DNA of 55,277 nucleotides from Kiritimatiellia bacterium (GTDB lineage: Bacteria > Verrucomicrobiota > Kiritimatiellia > SLAD01), in assembly GCA_007134735.1 (NCBI GenBank), contig SLKG01000060.1, positions 1 through 55,277 on the forward strand. The letters run 5' to 3'. Within the stretch, counting starts at the first letter, position 1. Every line of letters starts with the position of its first letter. Of the stretch, positions 39,204-48,735 are shown piece after piece. The notes below the pieces were generated by a model that was given only the letters and a program-made list of their open reading frames with translations, was not told where the DNA came from and ran no database searches. A program made the position numbers and the translations under genes.

Positions 39204-40115
39204 CTACTCAATCCCTTCCAACACAGGCTTCACAGACCGGGGCGGCGGCAGGCGGTCGGGGCGAAAAGGATCCTGACGAACATACCCCTCGGGCACGGTA
39301 AATCGCGCGGGATCCATCTCCTCCCGTTCAATGGACAGGAACGTCACGTCACGAACCGCTTCGTCGTTTTCATAGTATCGCACCAGGATGGGAAATCCGT
39401 CCACGGCTTCAAAGTCGGTGAATATCTCCTCTTCCACGCGTTGCGCCAGCGGGCCTTCCTCAACCGCGCGCGCCATCTCCTTCTGGAAGTCCGCCATCTT
39501 CTTGAGAACCCGGAATTCATCGGCCTCCATGCCCAACTCGTCCCAGGGGGTCACCCACAACTCGCGCAACACCGTGTCATCGGCGATCACTTCATACCGC
39601 ACACAACGATGACCGTTTATCGTTTTCCACTCGTCCGTGCGACGAACGCGTCGCGTGCGTTCCCGGTCGATGTCCGGCGCGCGGTCCCGCATCATACCCT
39701 CGAGCGCCTCCCGTTGTTCGTCATCCATGTGCTCAAGCGCGGCTTCCATCCGTCGTCGCGCCGCCCGCATGTGACGAGTCAATTCAACCAGCGTGTTGCG
39801 GTTGATTTCGATGTAGTAACGGGCTTCGTGATCCAGTTTCCACAGCGTCTCCAGATCCGCCCTGTAGATAAACGATTCCGTAATATCCGAAACCGTGACT
39901 TCTCCCACGCGGACGAGCAGACGATCGGCCGTCATCAGCATTTGCCCCGTACGCTGGACCGTAACATCGGACCGGTACACGTTTTCATGAGTGATGAGGC
40001 GAACTCCCGCATTCGCATCCATCCCCATGAAGCACGCCGCGCACCAGGCCGCGCACAGCGCACACCCGGCGCGTCTGCCTACCCAACGCAAAACCATGTC
40101 GAAACCCTCGCTCAT
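39204..40115 (-). CDS. Secreted protein, DUF4412-like
   Basis: N-terminal hydrophobic signal; INGHRCVRYEVIADDTVLRELWVTPWDELG resembles DUF4412-type sequence; start near 40115. Confidence 0.6.
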   Translation of the reverse strand: MSEGFDMVLRWVGRRAGCALCAAWCAACFMGMDANAGVRLITHENVYRSDVTVQRTGQMLMTADRLLVRVGEVTVSDITESFIYRADLETLWKLDHEARYYIEINRNTLVELTRHMRAARRRMEAALEHMDDEQREALEGMMRDRAPDIDRERTRRVRRTDEWKTINGHRCVRYEVIADDTVLRELWVTPWDELGMEADEFRVLKKMADFQKEMARAVEEGPLAQRVEEEIFTDFEAVDGFPILVRYYENDEAVRDVTFLSIEREEMDPARFTVPEGYVRQDPFRPDRLPPPRSVKPVLEGIE

Positions 40116-40262
40116 ACACTCAGCGTATCGCGAAGAACCGGCAAGATCAACCCAGTCCCCCCCGCTTCTCACCCGACCCGCGAAGGTCGTATCCCCCGGT
40201 CCATCGGCGCGGGCCCCACATTTGATCTTGAGTAAGGCCGCGGGATGCGGTATGTAGATTCC

Positions 40263-40844
40263 ATGATGAAAGCGCACATGATTGTTGGCCGCGTACTCGG
40301 AGCGGCGGGAATTGCATTCTCTCTAATTACTTCCGGATGCACTACTTACGGAAGCGCCCGGCAACGCCAATTGACCCATGAGCGCGAAGACATGCTGCTC
40401 ATACGCGAGGATATCCGGCGCCTGGCCGGCCGGATCGAAACGCTCGAAACGGAAACGGATCAGCTGTATCGAGAGCTGACCGCCCTCCGGGAGGAACAGG
40501 CACGCGGCACGGAAAACCAGCGGCAGGATACGGACCGGCGGCTGAACGATCTGGAACGCCGGATTGCCGAAGTGGATCGTACCCGCGAAAAAGACAAACA
40601 GGAAATTGTGGATCGCTTGAGCAGGACCATCGAACAGATCATCGCAAGCACCGCGCAACGGGACCGGACACGCGGTCCGCGCGCCGCGAGCGGCTACGGA
40701 TACGAACACACGGTGCAACCCGGGGAAACTTTGTCGCAAATTGCGGCGGCATACGGCGTAACCGCCCGGGTGATCATCGAGGCCAACGACATCAGGAATC
40801 CCGACATGCTTAGAGTGGGACAGGTATTGTTTATCCCCGAATAA
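40263..40844 (+). CDS. Lipoprotein with coiled coil and C-terminal LysM domain
   Basis: SLITSGCTT lipobox; YEHTVQPGETLSQIAAAYGVTARVIIEANDIRNPDMLRVGQVLFIPE. Confidence 0.9.
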   Translation: MMKAHMIVGRVLGAAGIAFSLITSGCTTYGSARQRQLTHEREDMLLIREDIRRLAGRIETLETETDQLYRELTALREEQARGTENQRQDTDRRLNDLERRIAEVDRTREKDKQEIVDRLSRTIEQIIASTAQRDRTRGPRAASGYGYEHTVQPGETLSQIAAAYGVTARVIIEANDIRNPDMLRVGQVLFIPE

Positions 40845-40883
40845 GTCTTCACCCCGCAACAGAATTCGGAACAGGGGACTCGT

Positions 40884-42197
40884 ATGACCCAATGGTATTT
40901 AAGAAATAGCGAAGACCGGATATACGGCCCGGTCAGCCTGTCAACGCTTCAGCTATGGGCCGCGGACGGCCGGGTCGCTCCCGAGGATTATGTATCCGCC
41001 GACCAGGAGGATTGGCGGCCGGCACCCGACTTGAGAGAGCTGTCCATGAACTGGTTCGTGGACGGCCCCGACGATTCACGATATGGCCCGGTTCATCTGC
41101 TGGCTCTTCGCGACATGCTTCGGGAAGGCTATGTCGAAACCACCGGCTTCATCGAGAACCGGCATACCGGCGAGAAGCAGGAAATCGGCAGGGCGCTTTT
41201 GCCCATGCTCATGAAACAAAACGCCAATCTTATCGATCAGTCGGCGCGGTTTCAGGCGCAGCTTCGCGACCTGGAAACCCGGTCGGGAGAAGAGGAGATC
41301 GCGAAACTCGTTGAAGAAAATGCCCGACTCCAGGCCCGAATCCGGGACATTGAAAACCGCTCACAGGACCATAATGACCTCCTCGACCAGTTGACCCGCC
41401 TGCAGGCTCAAAACCGGGAATTGGAACTGTTGGCCAAGGAGCAGGAGCACGAACTGCAACGCGCCGATCCCGGATACCAGGCACACAATAACCCGCTGAT
41501 GCAGGAATGGAAGCAGGTGGCCCAAAGCAAGGACACCTACGAAAAGGAAGCGCGGAAGTGGAAACAACTGTTTGATGAGGAACGGGCGTCACAGGAACAG
41601 GTCGAGAAGGCACTGAACGAGCAAATCCGCGATCTGCGAAGCCGCCTGATGGAAGCCGAAACCGCGCGGGAACGCATGGCCTTTCAAATCAATCAGATGG
41701 AACGGCGGATGGAGTCCGCCCGAACCGCAAAATCCGAGGAAGGGTCGGAAACAACACCCGGCGAGCTGTGGGACGCCTATAACAATTTGTCCACGAACTA
41801 CGATTCCCTCCTACAACAGCTAAAGGAAAAATCCGAGGAGTTGCGCGAACTCGTGGCGACCCGCGAAGAAAACGAACGATTGGCCGACTCCCGCATGAAA
41901 CAGATGGACGACCTGTTGCAGCGGGAACGGAAAGAGGCGGACAAGGCCCGTCGCCGGCTGGAGGAATTGGAAGAGGCCCACTTGCAACTGGTGCGGTCGT
42001 ACCGGGAAATGAATGACCGTTTTATCCGGATGCGTCAGCACGCAACGGAACACGCCCCGCCTGTTGCCACGCCTTCGCGCAAGCCGTCCACACCGCCGGA
42101 ACACCCTCCCGAACCACCGAGGGGGGAAGAGAAGGATGTCGAATCGAATGTGGATGATACGGAAGCGGATTGGACCCCGAAAGTGCGATTAACCTGA
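40884..42197 (+). CDS. Tandem GYF_2-like domains followed by a long coiled coil
   Basis: MTQWYLRNSEDRIYGPVSLSTLQLWAADGRVAPEDYVS and NWFVDGPDDSRYGPVHLLALRDMLREGYVETTGFI; heptad-rich remainder. Confidence 0.75.
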   Translation: MTQWYLRNSEDRIYGPVSLSTLQLWAADGRVAPEDYVSADQEDWRPAPDLRELSMNWFVDGPDDSRYGPVHLLALRDMLREGYVETTGFIENRHTGEKQEIGRALLPMLMKQNANLIDQSARFQAQLRDLETRSGEEEIAKLVEENARLQARIRDIENRSQDHNDLLDQLTRLQAQNRELELLAKEQEHELQRADPGYQAHNNPLMQEWKQVAQSKDTYEKEARKWKQLFDEERASQEQVEKALNEQIRDLRSRLMEAETARERMAFQINQMERRMESARTAKSEEGSETTPGELWDAYNNLSTNYDSLLQQLKEKSEELRELVATREENERLADSRMKQMDDLLQRERKEADKARRRLEELEEAHLQLVRSYREMNDRFIRMRQHATEHAPPVATPSRKPSTPPEHPPEPPRGEEKDVESNVDDTEADWTPKVRLT

Positions 42198-42213
42198 CAC
42201 GCGGCCACGCGCG

Positions 42214-43416
42214 ATGTCCGGCACGGAAAAGAACAAAGGGCAAACTATTACTCCGCACAGAGGCCCTGTGGTTATGTTGTCCAAGGAAGAAATACAGCGA
42301 TACAGTCGTCATCTCCTCATTCCCGACATCGCGTTACGCGGCCAGGAACAACTCAAACAGGCCTCCGTACTGATCATCGGCGCAGGCGGCCTCGGGTCCC
42401 CGGCGACCCTGTACCTGGCGGCGGCGGGCATAGGCCGAATAGGCCTCGTTGATTTCGACGCGGTCGAATACTCCAATCTCCAGCGCCAGATCATCCACGG
42501 CACGGACGATGTGGGCCGCTCCAAGCTGGAATCGGCGAAGGAAAGCGTTCGCCGGATCAACCCCCTTATCGAGGTGGCGCTCCACGAGATGCCGTTGTCC
42601 TCTGAAAACGCGCTGGATGTCCTGTCCCCGTACGACGTGGTTATCGACGGGACCGACAATCTGCCGACCCGGTACCTGATCAACGACGCCTGCGTACTCA
42701 CGGGCAAGCCATACGTGTACGGCAGTATCTTTCGTTTCGAAGGCCAGGTATCGGTGTTTCATGCAAAGGAGGGGCCGTGTTATCGCTGCCTGTACCCCGA
42801 ACCGCCGCCACCGGGACTGGTTCCCAGTTGCGCGGAAGGCGGTGTGCTCGGCGTACTGCCCGGCGTCATCGGCGTTATCCAGGCCACCGAAGCCATCAAA
42901 CAAATCCTGGGCATCGGCGCCCCGCTGATCGGCCGGTTGCTTCTCTACGACGCGCTCAAGATGTCGTTCCGGGAACTGAAATTGCGGAAGGACCCGGAAT
43001 GCCCGGTCTGCGGTAAACACCCTTCGATCGATCGCCTGATCGATTATGAGCAGTTCTGCGGCATCGGCACGGAAGCCGAAACAGTTCATTTAAAACCGCA
43101 TGAATTGATTCGCGCACCCGAACTCAAGGAGTGCCTTGATCGCGGGAAACGGATCGTGCTGCTCGACATCCGGGAACCGCATGAGTATGAGATCGCCCAT
43201 TTGCCGGATGCCGTCCTGATCCCTCCCGGCGAACTGGAGAAACGTATTGGCGAACTGGACCGCGAGGCCGTGTTTGTTACCTATTGCCGAACGGGACCGC
43301 GAAGCGCGCGCGCCGTAAAGCTGATGCGCGAATCGGGTTTTCAACATGTGCGGAATCTCGAAGGCGGCATCCTTGCCTGGGCGGACGAAGTCGATCCCTC
43401 GCTTCCGAAGTATTAA
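42214..43416 (+). CDS. moeB: MoeB/MoeZ-type adenylyltransferase with C-terminal rhodanese domain
   Basis: LSKEEIQRYSRHLLIPDIALRGQEQLKQASVLIIGAGGLGSPATLYLAAAGIGRIGLVD; rhodanese-like IVLLDIREPHEYEIAHLPDAVLIP...VFVTYCRTGPRSARA; start could be 42274. Confidence 0.92.
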   Translation: MSGTEKNKGQTITPHRGPVVMLSKEEIQRYSRHLLIPDIALRGQEQLKQASVLIIGAGGLGSPATLYLAAAGIGRIGLVDFDAVEYSNLQRQIIHGTDDVGRSKLESAKESVRRINPLIEVALHEMPLSSENALDVLSPYDVVIDGTDNLPTRYLINDACVLTGKPYVYGSIFRFEGQVSVFHAKEGPCYRCLYPEPPPPGLVPSCAEGGVLGVLPGVIGVIQATEAIKQILGIGAPLIGRLLLYDALKMSFRELKLRKDPECPVCGKHPSIDRLIDYEQFCGIGTEAETVHLKPHELIRAPELKECLDRGKRIVLLDIREPHEYEIAHLPDAVLIPPGELEKRIGELDREAVFVTYCRTGPRSARAVKLMRESGFQHVRNLEGGILAWADEVDPSLPKY

Positions 43417-43856
43417 TGCTCCCGGCTCGGCACAACGAGGACGGGACAAGGGGATTTGCGCAGGACTCCTTCGGATACACTGCCCATCAGCAGCTGGTGC
43501 AGGGCGCCGTGCCCGTGTGAGCCCATGACCACGAGATCGGCTTGCTGCCGTTCAATCTCTTCGAGAATCTTGTTAACGGTAGGGCCCTGGATCAACAACG
43601 CCGTCACAGCAAGGCCCCTCGATTCCAGTTCCGCCCTGATTTCATGAATCCTCCGGTGCTCGTCCCGGAATTTTTCGGCCAGTTGATCGCGCACGGTCTG
43701 GGGGCCGGGGTCGTAGCCGACGAAGTCCGGATCCGGCGGCGCCACATGAAGCAGACATATCCGACATCCGTCAAATGCGCGGGCCAGGGTCTCGGCCGAG
43801 GCCACCACATTCGGCGTCACGCAGGAAAAATCAACGGCTGCGATAAGAACGTTCAT
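43413..43856 (-). CDS. uspA: Universal stress protein family
   Basis: MNVLIAAVDFSCVTPNVVASAETLARAF; ADLVVMGSHGHGALHQLLMGSVSEGVLRKSPCPVLVVP. Confidence 0.92.
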   Translation of the reverse strand: MNVLIAAVDFSCVTPNVVASAETLARAFDGCRICLLHVAPPDPDFVGYDPGPQTVRDQLAEKFRDEHRRIHEIRAELESRGLAVTALLIQGPTVNKILEEIERQQADLVVMGSHGHGALHQLLMGSVSEGVLRKSPCPVLVVPSREH

Positions 43857-43896
43857 CAGTCTCCCCCATAAACCCGTCTGCCATCCTGTGTACCCG

Positions 43897-45798
43897 CTAA
43901 TCTTCCAGCCATTGACGGATAGCCGGGGCGGCCGGGTCATCGGGAACCAGGGCCAGAAACCGCCTATAATGACGACGGGCTTCCGAAAGCGTCTCCGGGT
44001 CCTGCGCGTAGATATGCCCGAGCAGATAATGCGCCAGCGCGTAATCGGGATCCACTCTCAACACGGCCCGGGCTTCACGAACGGCCGCTTCGCGGTTCTG
44101 CATATCCCAGTACAACAACGCCAGGTTATGCCGCGCGTTGCGCATGTCCGGCTGAAGTATGACCGCGCGTTCCAGGGCCCGGCGGGCCTCATCCCGACGT
44201 CCCATGGTTCGATGGGCCAACCCCAGATTATACCACGCCTGAACAAACGCGGGATCCAAGGTTACCGCCCGCTCGTAAAAACGAACGGCCGAATCCCAAT
44301 CTCCTCGCCGCTGATGGGTCACGCCCCGGTTAAACGCCTGCACCGCGGAACCGACGTCCCGGGCGATCTCAGGCGGTGATTCGACCGGATCGGGCGGCCG
44401 TGCCGGCCGCGTTTCAAGCGGCTCCTCCACGGCCGGCCTTAGACGGCGGATCCGTTCCCGAGCTTGTCCGGCGCGCGGATCTTCCGGGAATCTATCCTCG
44501 AACGCCTGATAGGCATTCAAGGCCCGATGGGTCAGGTCCAGGATTTCATCATAAAAACGAGCCAGCGCCCACAACGGATCCGGGTTATCCGGTTGTGCAT
44601 CGGAGGCCCGGCTCAAGGCCACGCGTGCTTCGTCATATTCCCCGAGCCGGGCCGCGGCATCCCCCAGCGCCAGGAGTACCGGAACCCAGTCGCCTCTTAA
44701 GTCGACCGCTCGCCGATAGGCTTCCAACGCTTCCCCATGTCTGCCGCGCACCGTGTAAAATCGACCCATCGCGTAGTGCGCATGGTCGGAATCGGGAGCC
44801 CATTCCACCGCCATGCGCAACGCCCGTTCCTCCAGTTCCGGGAGTCCATGCAGACGGGCTTCGGTCGCCGCACGAATACACACACCCGCGGCCAGGCCGG
44901 TTTCGCCTTCCGCCGCCAGACGCCGTGCGCGGTCTATCATGGCTTCCCAAGTATCGGCCGGGGTAACCGGTTCGGGCTCGGGTTCGGGTTCAATCGGCTC
45001 TGCTTCGGGAACAGGATCGGTCACCACATCCTCGGCCGGGGGCTCCAACTCTCCACGCATGCGTGCCAGCGCCCGCTCGGCGTCGCCGGTTCGAGGTAAA
45101 CCCGGCCCCAAATCCAGGTACTGCCGGTAAAACGTCCGGGCTTCCTCCTGCCGGTGGGGTTGACGCTCATACAGTACGGCCAGGTTGTACAACGCCGGCG
45201 GATAGTCCGGAACCGCTTCAAACGCCCGCATTAAGTAAGGCAATGCGGCCGAAGAACCGACGCGTTCCCATTCGAGCAGCGCCAGCGCCGTCAGAATCCG
45301 GGGAGAATGCGGATGTACGGACAGCGCCTCGTAGAAGGCCGACCGGGCCTCCCGCCGGTCCCCGGCATCCATATGTATCCACGCGATATATTCCAGAGGC
45401 CGGGTCTCCTCGGGAGCCAATTCGTATGCGCGACGCAATACCTGTATGGCCCGCTCGGCCTCGCCGCGGTCATGCATCAGGACGCCGATATTATACAGCA
45501 ACTCCCAGCGACGGGGGTCCATGCGCAGACTGCTTTCAAACGCTTCCAGGGCCGCTTCTTCATTATCCAGTTTCCATTCCACCCATCCCAGAAACGCATA
45601 GGCCCGGGCGTTTTCCTCGTGACCCGGCCGCTTGAGAATCGACTGCTCCAGCAAATCCTTGGCCCGGACCCACTCCCCCCGATCCATCCGGCGCAAGGCC
45701 TGTGCGAATTCACGCTCGCCCGGCATGTCGCCGCAGCCGAACGCCATCACCAGCGCCAGTAGTGCCGCACCCATCCAAATGTATGTGGTGTGTCGCAT
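43897..45798 (-). CDS. TPR-repeat lipoprotein
   Basis: LLALVMAFGCGDMPG lipobox-like; many TPR units (AFNRGVTHQRRGDWDSAVRFYERAVTLDPAFVQAWYNLGLAHRTMGRRDEARRALERAV). Confidence 0.88.
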   Translation of the reverse strand: MRHTTYIWMGAALLALVMAFGCGDMPGEREFAQALRRMDRGEWVRAKDLLEQSILKRPGHEENARAYAFLGWVEWKLDNEEAALEAFESSLRMDPRRWELLYNIGVLMHDRGEAERAIQVLRRAYELAPEETRPLEYIAWIHMDAGDRREARSAFYEALSVHPHSPRILTALALLEWERVGSSAALPYLMRAFEAVPDYPPALYNLAVLYERQPHRQEEARTFYRQYLDLGPGLPRTGDAERALARMRGELEPPAEDVVTDPVPEAEPIEPEPEPEPVTPADTWEAMIDRARRLAAEGETGLAAGVCIRAATEARLHGLPELEERALRMAVEWAPDSDHAHYAMGRFYTVRGRHGEALEAYRRAVDLRGDWVPVLLALGDAAARLGEYDEARVALSRASDAQPDNPDPLWALARFYDEILDLTHRALNAYQAFEDRFPEDPRAGQARERIRRLRPAVEEPLETRPARPPDPVESPPEIARDVGSAVQAFNRGVTHQRRGDWDSAVRFYERAVTLDPAFVQAWYNLGLAHRTMGRRDEARRALERAVILQPDMRNARHNLALLYWDMQNREAAVREARAVLRVDPDYALAHYLLGHIYAQDPETLSEARRHYRRFLALVPDDPAAPAIRQWLED

Positions 45799-45852
45799 GT
45801 GATCAGTGATCAGTTAGGTCTCCGGGCTTTTCCCGGATTTTTCAGCAAGCCG

Positions 45853-45929
45853 AATATCCAATATCCAACAAGGAATAACCAGGGATCAAATTTGAAAATT
45901 GGACATTCCTTGTTGGCTGTTGGACATTG
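45853..45929. repeat. Dispersed AATATCCAACA(GCCAACA)AGGAATA element, inverted pair
   Basis: AATATCCAATATCCAACAAGGAATA ... ATTGGACATTCCTTGTTGGCTGTTGGACATT; related copies at 18859-18897 and 38461-38488. Confidence 0.75.
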
Positions 45930-46017
45930 AACCTCTATGGATCATGAATGGTTTCTTAGTTCCCCTGTCTAAACACTGAATACTACTTACTTCTTACTTA
46001 CTTGCTTACTTCCCCCA

Positions 46018-46407
46018 TCAGCCCGCCGCGACCCACACGGTACGCGATCGCGGGCCGTCAAACTCACAAAAAAAGATTCCCTGCCACGTACCCAACTGCA
46101 TTCGGCCGCCCTGCACGTACACACGGGCCGACGACCCCATCATGCTCGCCTTGACATGCGCCGCCGTATTGCCTTCGGCATGTTCATAATCGCCTTCCCA
46201 CGGAATCAACCGGTCCAGTACGACCTTCATGTCACGCATAACATCGGGATCGGCATGCTCATTGATGGTGATACCGGCGGTCGTATGAGGAACAAATACC
46301 GTGACCCAACCCTCATGAACTTTCAGTTCCTTCGCGGCGGCCTCCACGTCGGCCGAGATCTCGACAAAATGTGTGCGATGCGCCGTATGTATGGATATCC
46401 GTTTCAC
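46018..46407 (-). CDS. yjbQ: YjbQ family protein (UPF0047)
   Basis: VTVFVPHTTAGITINEHADPDVMRDM; EGNTAAHVKASMMGSS; LGTWQGIFFCEFDGPRSRTV. Confidence 0.93.
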   Translation of the reverse strand: MKRISIHTAHRTHFVEISADVEAAAKELKVHEGWVTVFVPHTTAGITINEHADPDVMRDMKVVLDRLIPWEGDYEHAEGNTAAHVKASMMGSSARVYVQGGRMQLGTWQGIFFCEFDGPRSRTVWVAAG

Positions 46408-46454
46408 TGTTGCGCCATCCTAAACGATAGTGTAGAGGATATCAAGAACCGCAG

Positions 46455-47702
46455 ATGAATACAGTTATTCTTCTTCAAGTCTTGTCCCTGATCCTGCTTC
46501 TCGGCCTATCCGCGCTGTTTTCCAGCTCGGAAGTCGCCTTCTTCTCTATGGACCCCCTCCGGATCCGGCGCCTGGGCGAAAAAGATGCAACCGCCGCCGC
46601 TCGCATCAAGTCCCTGATATCTCCTCCAACCCGGCTTCTGTCCACGATTCTAATCTCCAATATGGCGATCAACGTCGTCGTGTCCGTCGTGGGGTTCGCC
46701 CTTGCCGAAAACCTGTTCCCGGGACGAGGAGAAGGCGTGGCCATCGTCGGCATGACCCTCTTACTCCTGATCTTCGGCGAGATCAGTCCCAAACGGATCG
46801 CGATGTACTGGCCCGAAATCCTCTGCGCCTGGTATGCGCCGATTCTGATGGCCACGATGAAGGCTCTGACCCCCGTGCGGATCGGCCTGGAGAAGATCAC
46901 CGAAACCTTCCATCACGTGTTCCGGCCGCGCGGCCGCACCCTCTCGGAAGACGAATTCGCGTCGGTGGTGGAGATGAGCGAAGAGGAAGGCGTGCTCCAG
47001 GAAAGCGAGCGCGCCATGGTGAAATCCGTCATCCGCCTCGAGGATCTACAGGCTAAGGATGTGATGACTCCGCGCGTGGATATTATCGGGATCGACCTGC
47101 AGGATTCGCCTAGTGACCCCGTGACGGTGGCCCGGCGCACGCCTCTGCGGCAGATTCCGCTCTATCGCGAACAACTCGACCGGATCGAGGGGCTGCTCGA
47201 CACCCGCCGGTTCCTGCTGGATCCCGGCCACGATCTACGAAACGCCTGGATGCCGCCCCTTTTCGTACCCGAGACCTGCCCCCTCGACAAAATGCTTGCG
47301 CAGTTTCTGCGCGAACGCAAACGCGCGGCGGTGGTGGTCGATGAATACGGCGGCACCGCCGGGATCGTAACCCGCGGGGATATCCTGGAGGAAATTACCG
47401 GGGACATCGACGATGAACATGCCGCCCACAAACTGCTCTTTGAGAGCATGGGCCCGAACCGGTGGCTGGTGGATGGACGGGTCAGCCTGGAGGAAATCAA
47501 CACCCGTCTTGATCTCGACCTGGAGGCCGAGGGCGTGGACCGGCTGGCGGGCTGGATCGCCGCGCAACTGGAACGCATGCCGCAGGTCGGTGAATCCGTA
47601 GACGCCCAGAGCTGCCGCGCAACGGTCCAGCACATGCGCCAGCACCGCATCACCCTGGCGCAGCTCGAAAAAATCGGTGTCGCGGAGGACCGGGAGTCAT
47701 GA
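46455..47702 (+). CDS. CNNM/CorC-type (hemolysin family) transporter, first of a pair
   Basis: LLGLSALFSSSEVAFFSMDPLRIRRL; VMTPRVDIIGIDL CBS-type; AAVVVDEYGGTAGIVTRGDILEEITGDI; CorC_HlyC tail. Confidence 0.92.
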   Translation: MNTVILLQVLSLILLLGLSALFSSSEVAFFSMDPLRIRRLGEKDATAAARIKSLISPPTRLLSTILISNMAINVVVSVVGFALAENLFPGRGEGVAIVGMTLLLLIFGEISPKRIAMYWPEILCAWYAPILMATMKALTPVRIGLEKITETFHHVFRPRGRTLSEDEFASVVEMSEEEGVLQESERAMVKSVIRLEDLQAKDVMTPRVDIIGIDLQDSPSDPVTVARRTPLRQIPLYREQLDRIEGLLDTRRFLLDPGHDLRNAWMPPLFVPETCPLDKMLAQFLRERKRAAVVVDEYGGTAGIVTRGDILEEITGDIDDEHAAHKLLFESMGPNRWLVDGRVSLEEINTRLDLDLEAEGVDRLAGWIAAQLERMPQVGESVDAQSCRATVQHMRQHRITLAQLEKIGVAEDRES

Positions 47703-48670
47703 TCGCCGCATGGGAAATCGCTGTACTGGCCGCCTGCTTCATCGGAGCCGCATTCTATGCCGGCATGGAGACGGGCGTGGTTTCCGTGAACCGGTTGCGC
47801 CTGCACCATCTTGTGCGCCGGAACCGGAAAGGCGCGCGCATCATCCAGAAGTTTCTCGATGAACCGGACAGCCTGCTGGGTACGACCCTGGTCGGAACCA
47901 ATATCTGCCATGTGGCCGTGTCCGTCACGGCCGCCAGCATCGCCACGTCGCTGTTGGGTACGCGGGGCCTGTGGGTCGCGTCCCCCCTTGTTACGGTGGC
48001 CTTGCTGATCGGCGGCGAATACCTTCCAAAAGCATGGTTTCGAAGCTATCCGGCCTATCGGGTTATTCCCTTTGCCCGCATCCTGCTGGTCTCGCGGTAT
48101 GTGTTCTATCCCATCGGGATGGCGGTTACCACCCTCGCCCGCTACGCCGTGCCCGCGCCCGACCCGGACCAGAAGAAAAAGGAACCCCTCATCACGCGCG
48201 AGGAGATCATGCATCTCACCCGCGAAAGCGAACAGGCGGGTTCGTTTTCAGCCGACGAACGCCGCATGATTCATGGTGTTCTCGAACTGACCCGGAAACC
48301 ATGCGGATCCATCATGGTTCCGCGGGATCGAATGATCACCGTACAGGCCGATTCTTCAACCGATGACCTGATCCAACTCGTCCGCGACAAGGGATTCAGC
48401 CGGTTGCCCGTGCTGGACGCGGCCGGGAATCAATTCATCGGCGTGACCCATATTCGCGATGTGCTCACGGACCCCGGCCGATCTCGCAAAACCGCGAGGG
48501 ATTACGTGCGCCCCCCGCAAATCGTTCCGGCTTCACTGTCCGCCGAACAGGTTCTGCCGCGTATGCAGCAATCACGACAACCCATGGCCCTCGTGGCCGA
48601 TGACCGGGATGAAATCGTCGGCCTGGTCACCATCGAGGATATCTTGGAGGAAATTGTCGGAACGCTCTGA
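47699..48670 (+). CDS. CNNM/CBS-type (hemolysin family) protein, second of the pair
   Basis: AAFYAGMETGVVSVNRLRLHHLVRRN; GSIMVPRDRMITV; MALVADDRDEIVGLVTIEDILEEIVG; starts by 4-nt overlap with the previous gene. Confidence 0.9.
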   Translation: MIAAWEIAVLAACFIGAAFYAGMETGVVSVNRLRLHHLVRRNRKGARIIQKFLDEPDSLLGTTLVGTNICHVAVSVTAASIATSLLGTRGLWVASPLVTVALLIGGEYLPKAWFRSYPAYRVIPFARILLVSRYVFYPIGMAVTTLARYAVPAPDPDQKKKEPLITREEIMHLTRESEQAGSFSADERRMIHGVLELTRKPCGSIMVPRDRMITVQADSSTDDLIQLVRDKGFSRLPVLDAAGNQFIGVTHIRDVLTDPGRSRKTARDYVRPPQIVPASLSAEQVLPRMQQSRQPMALVADDRDEIVGLVTIEDILEEIVGTL

Positions 48671-48735
48671 TTTCAGGAGCGCGGCGAAATGCGCACTTGA
48701 GGGATCCGAATGCCGAATTCAAAAAGGAGTTGAAC

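Noticed and set aside
39018-40235. 405-aa plus-strand ORF crossing the tRNA-Ser
   Set aside because: Runs through a well-formed tRNA and antisense to a secreted protein gene.
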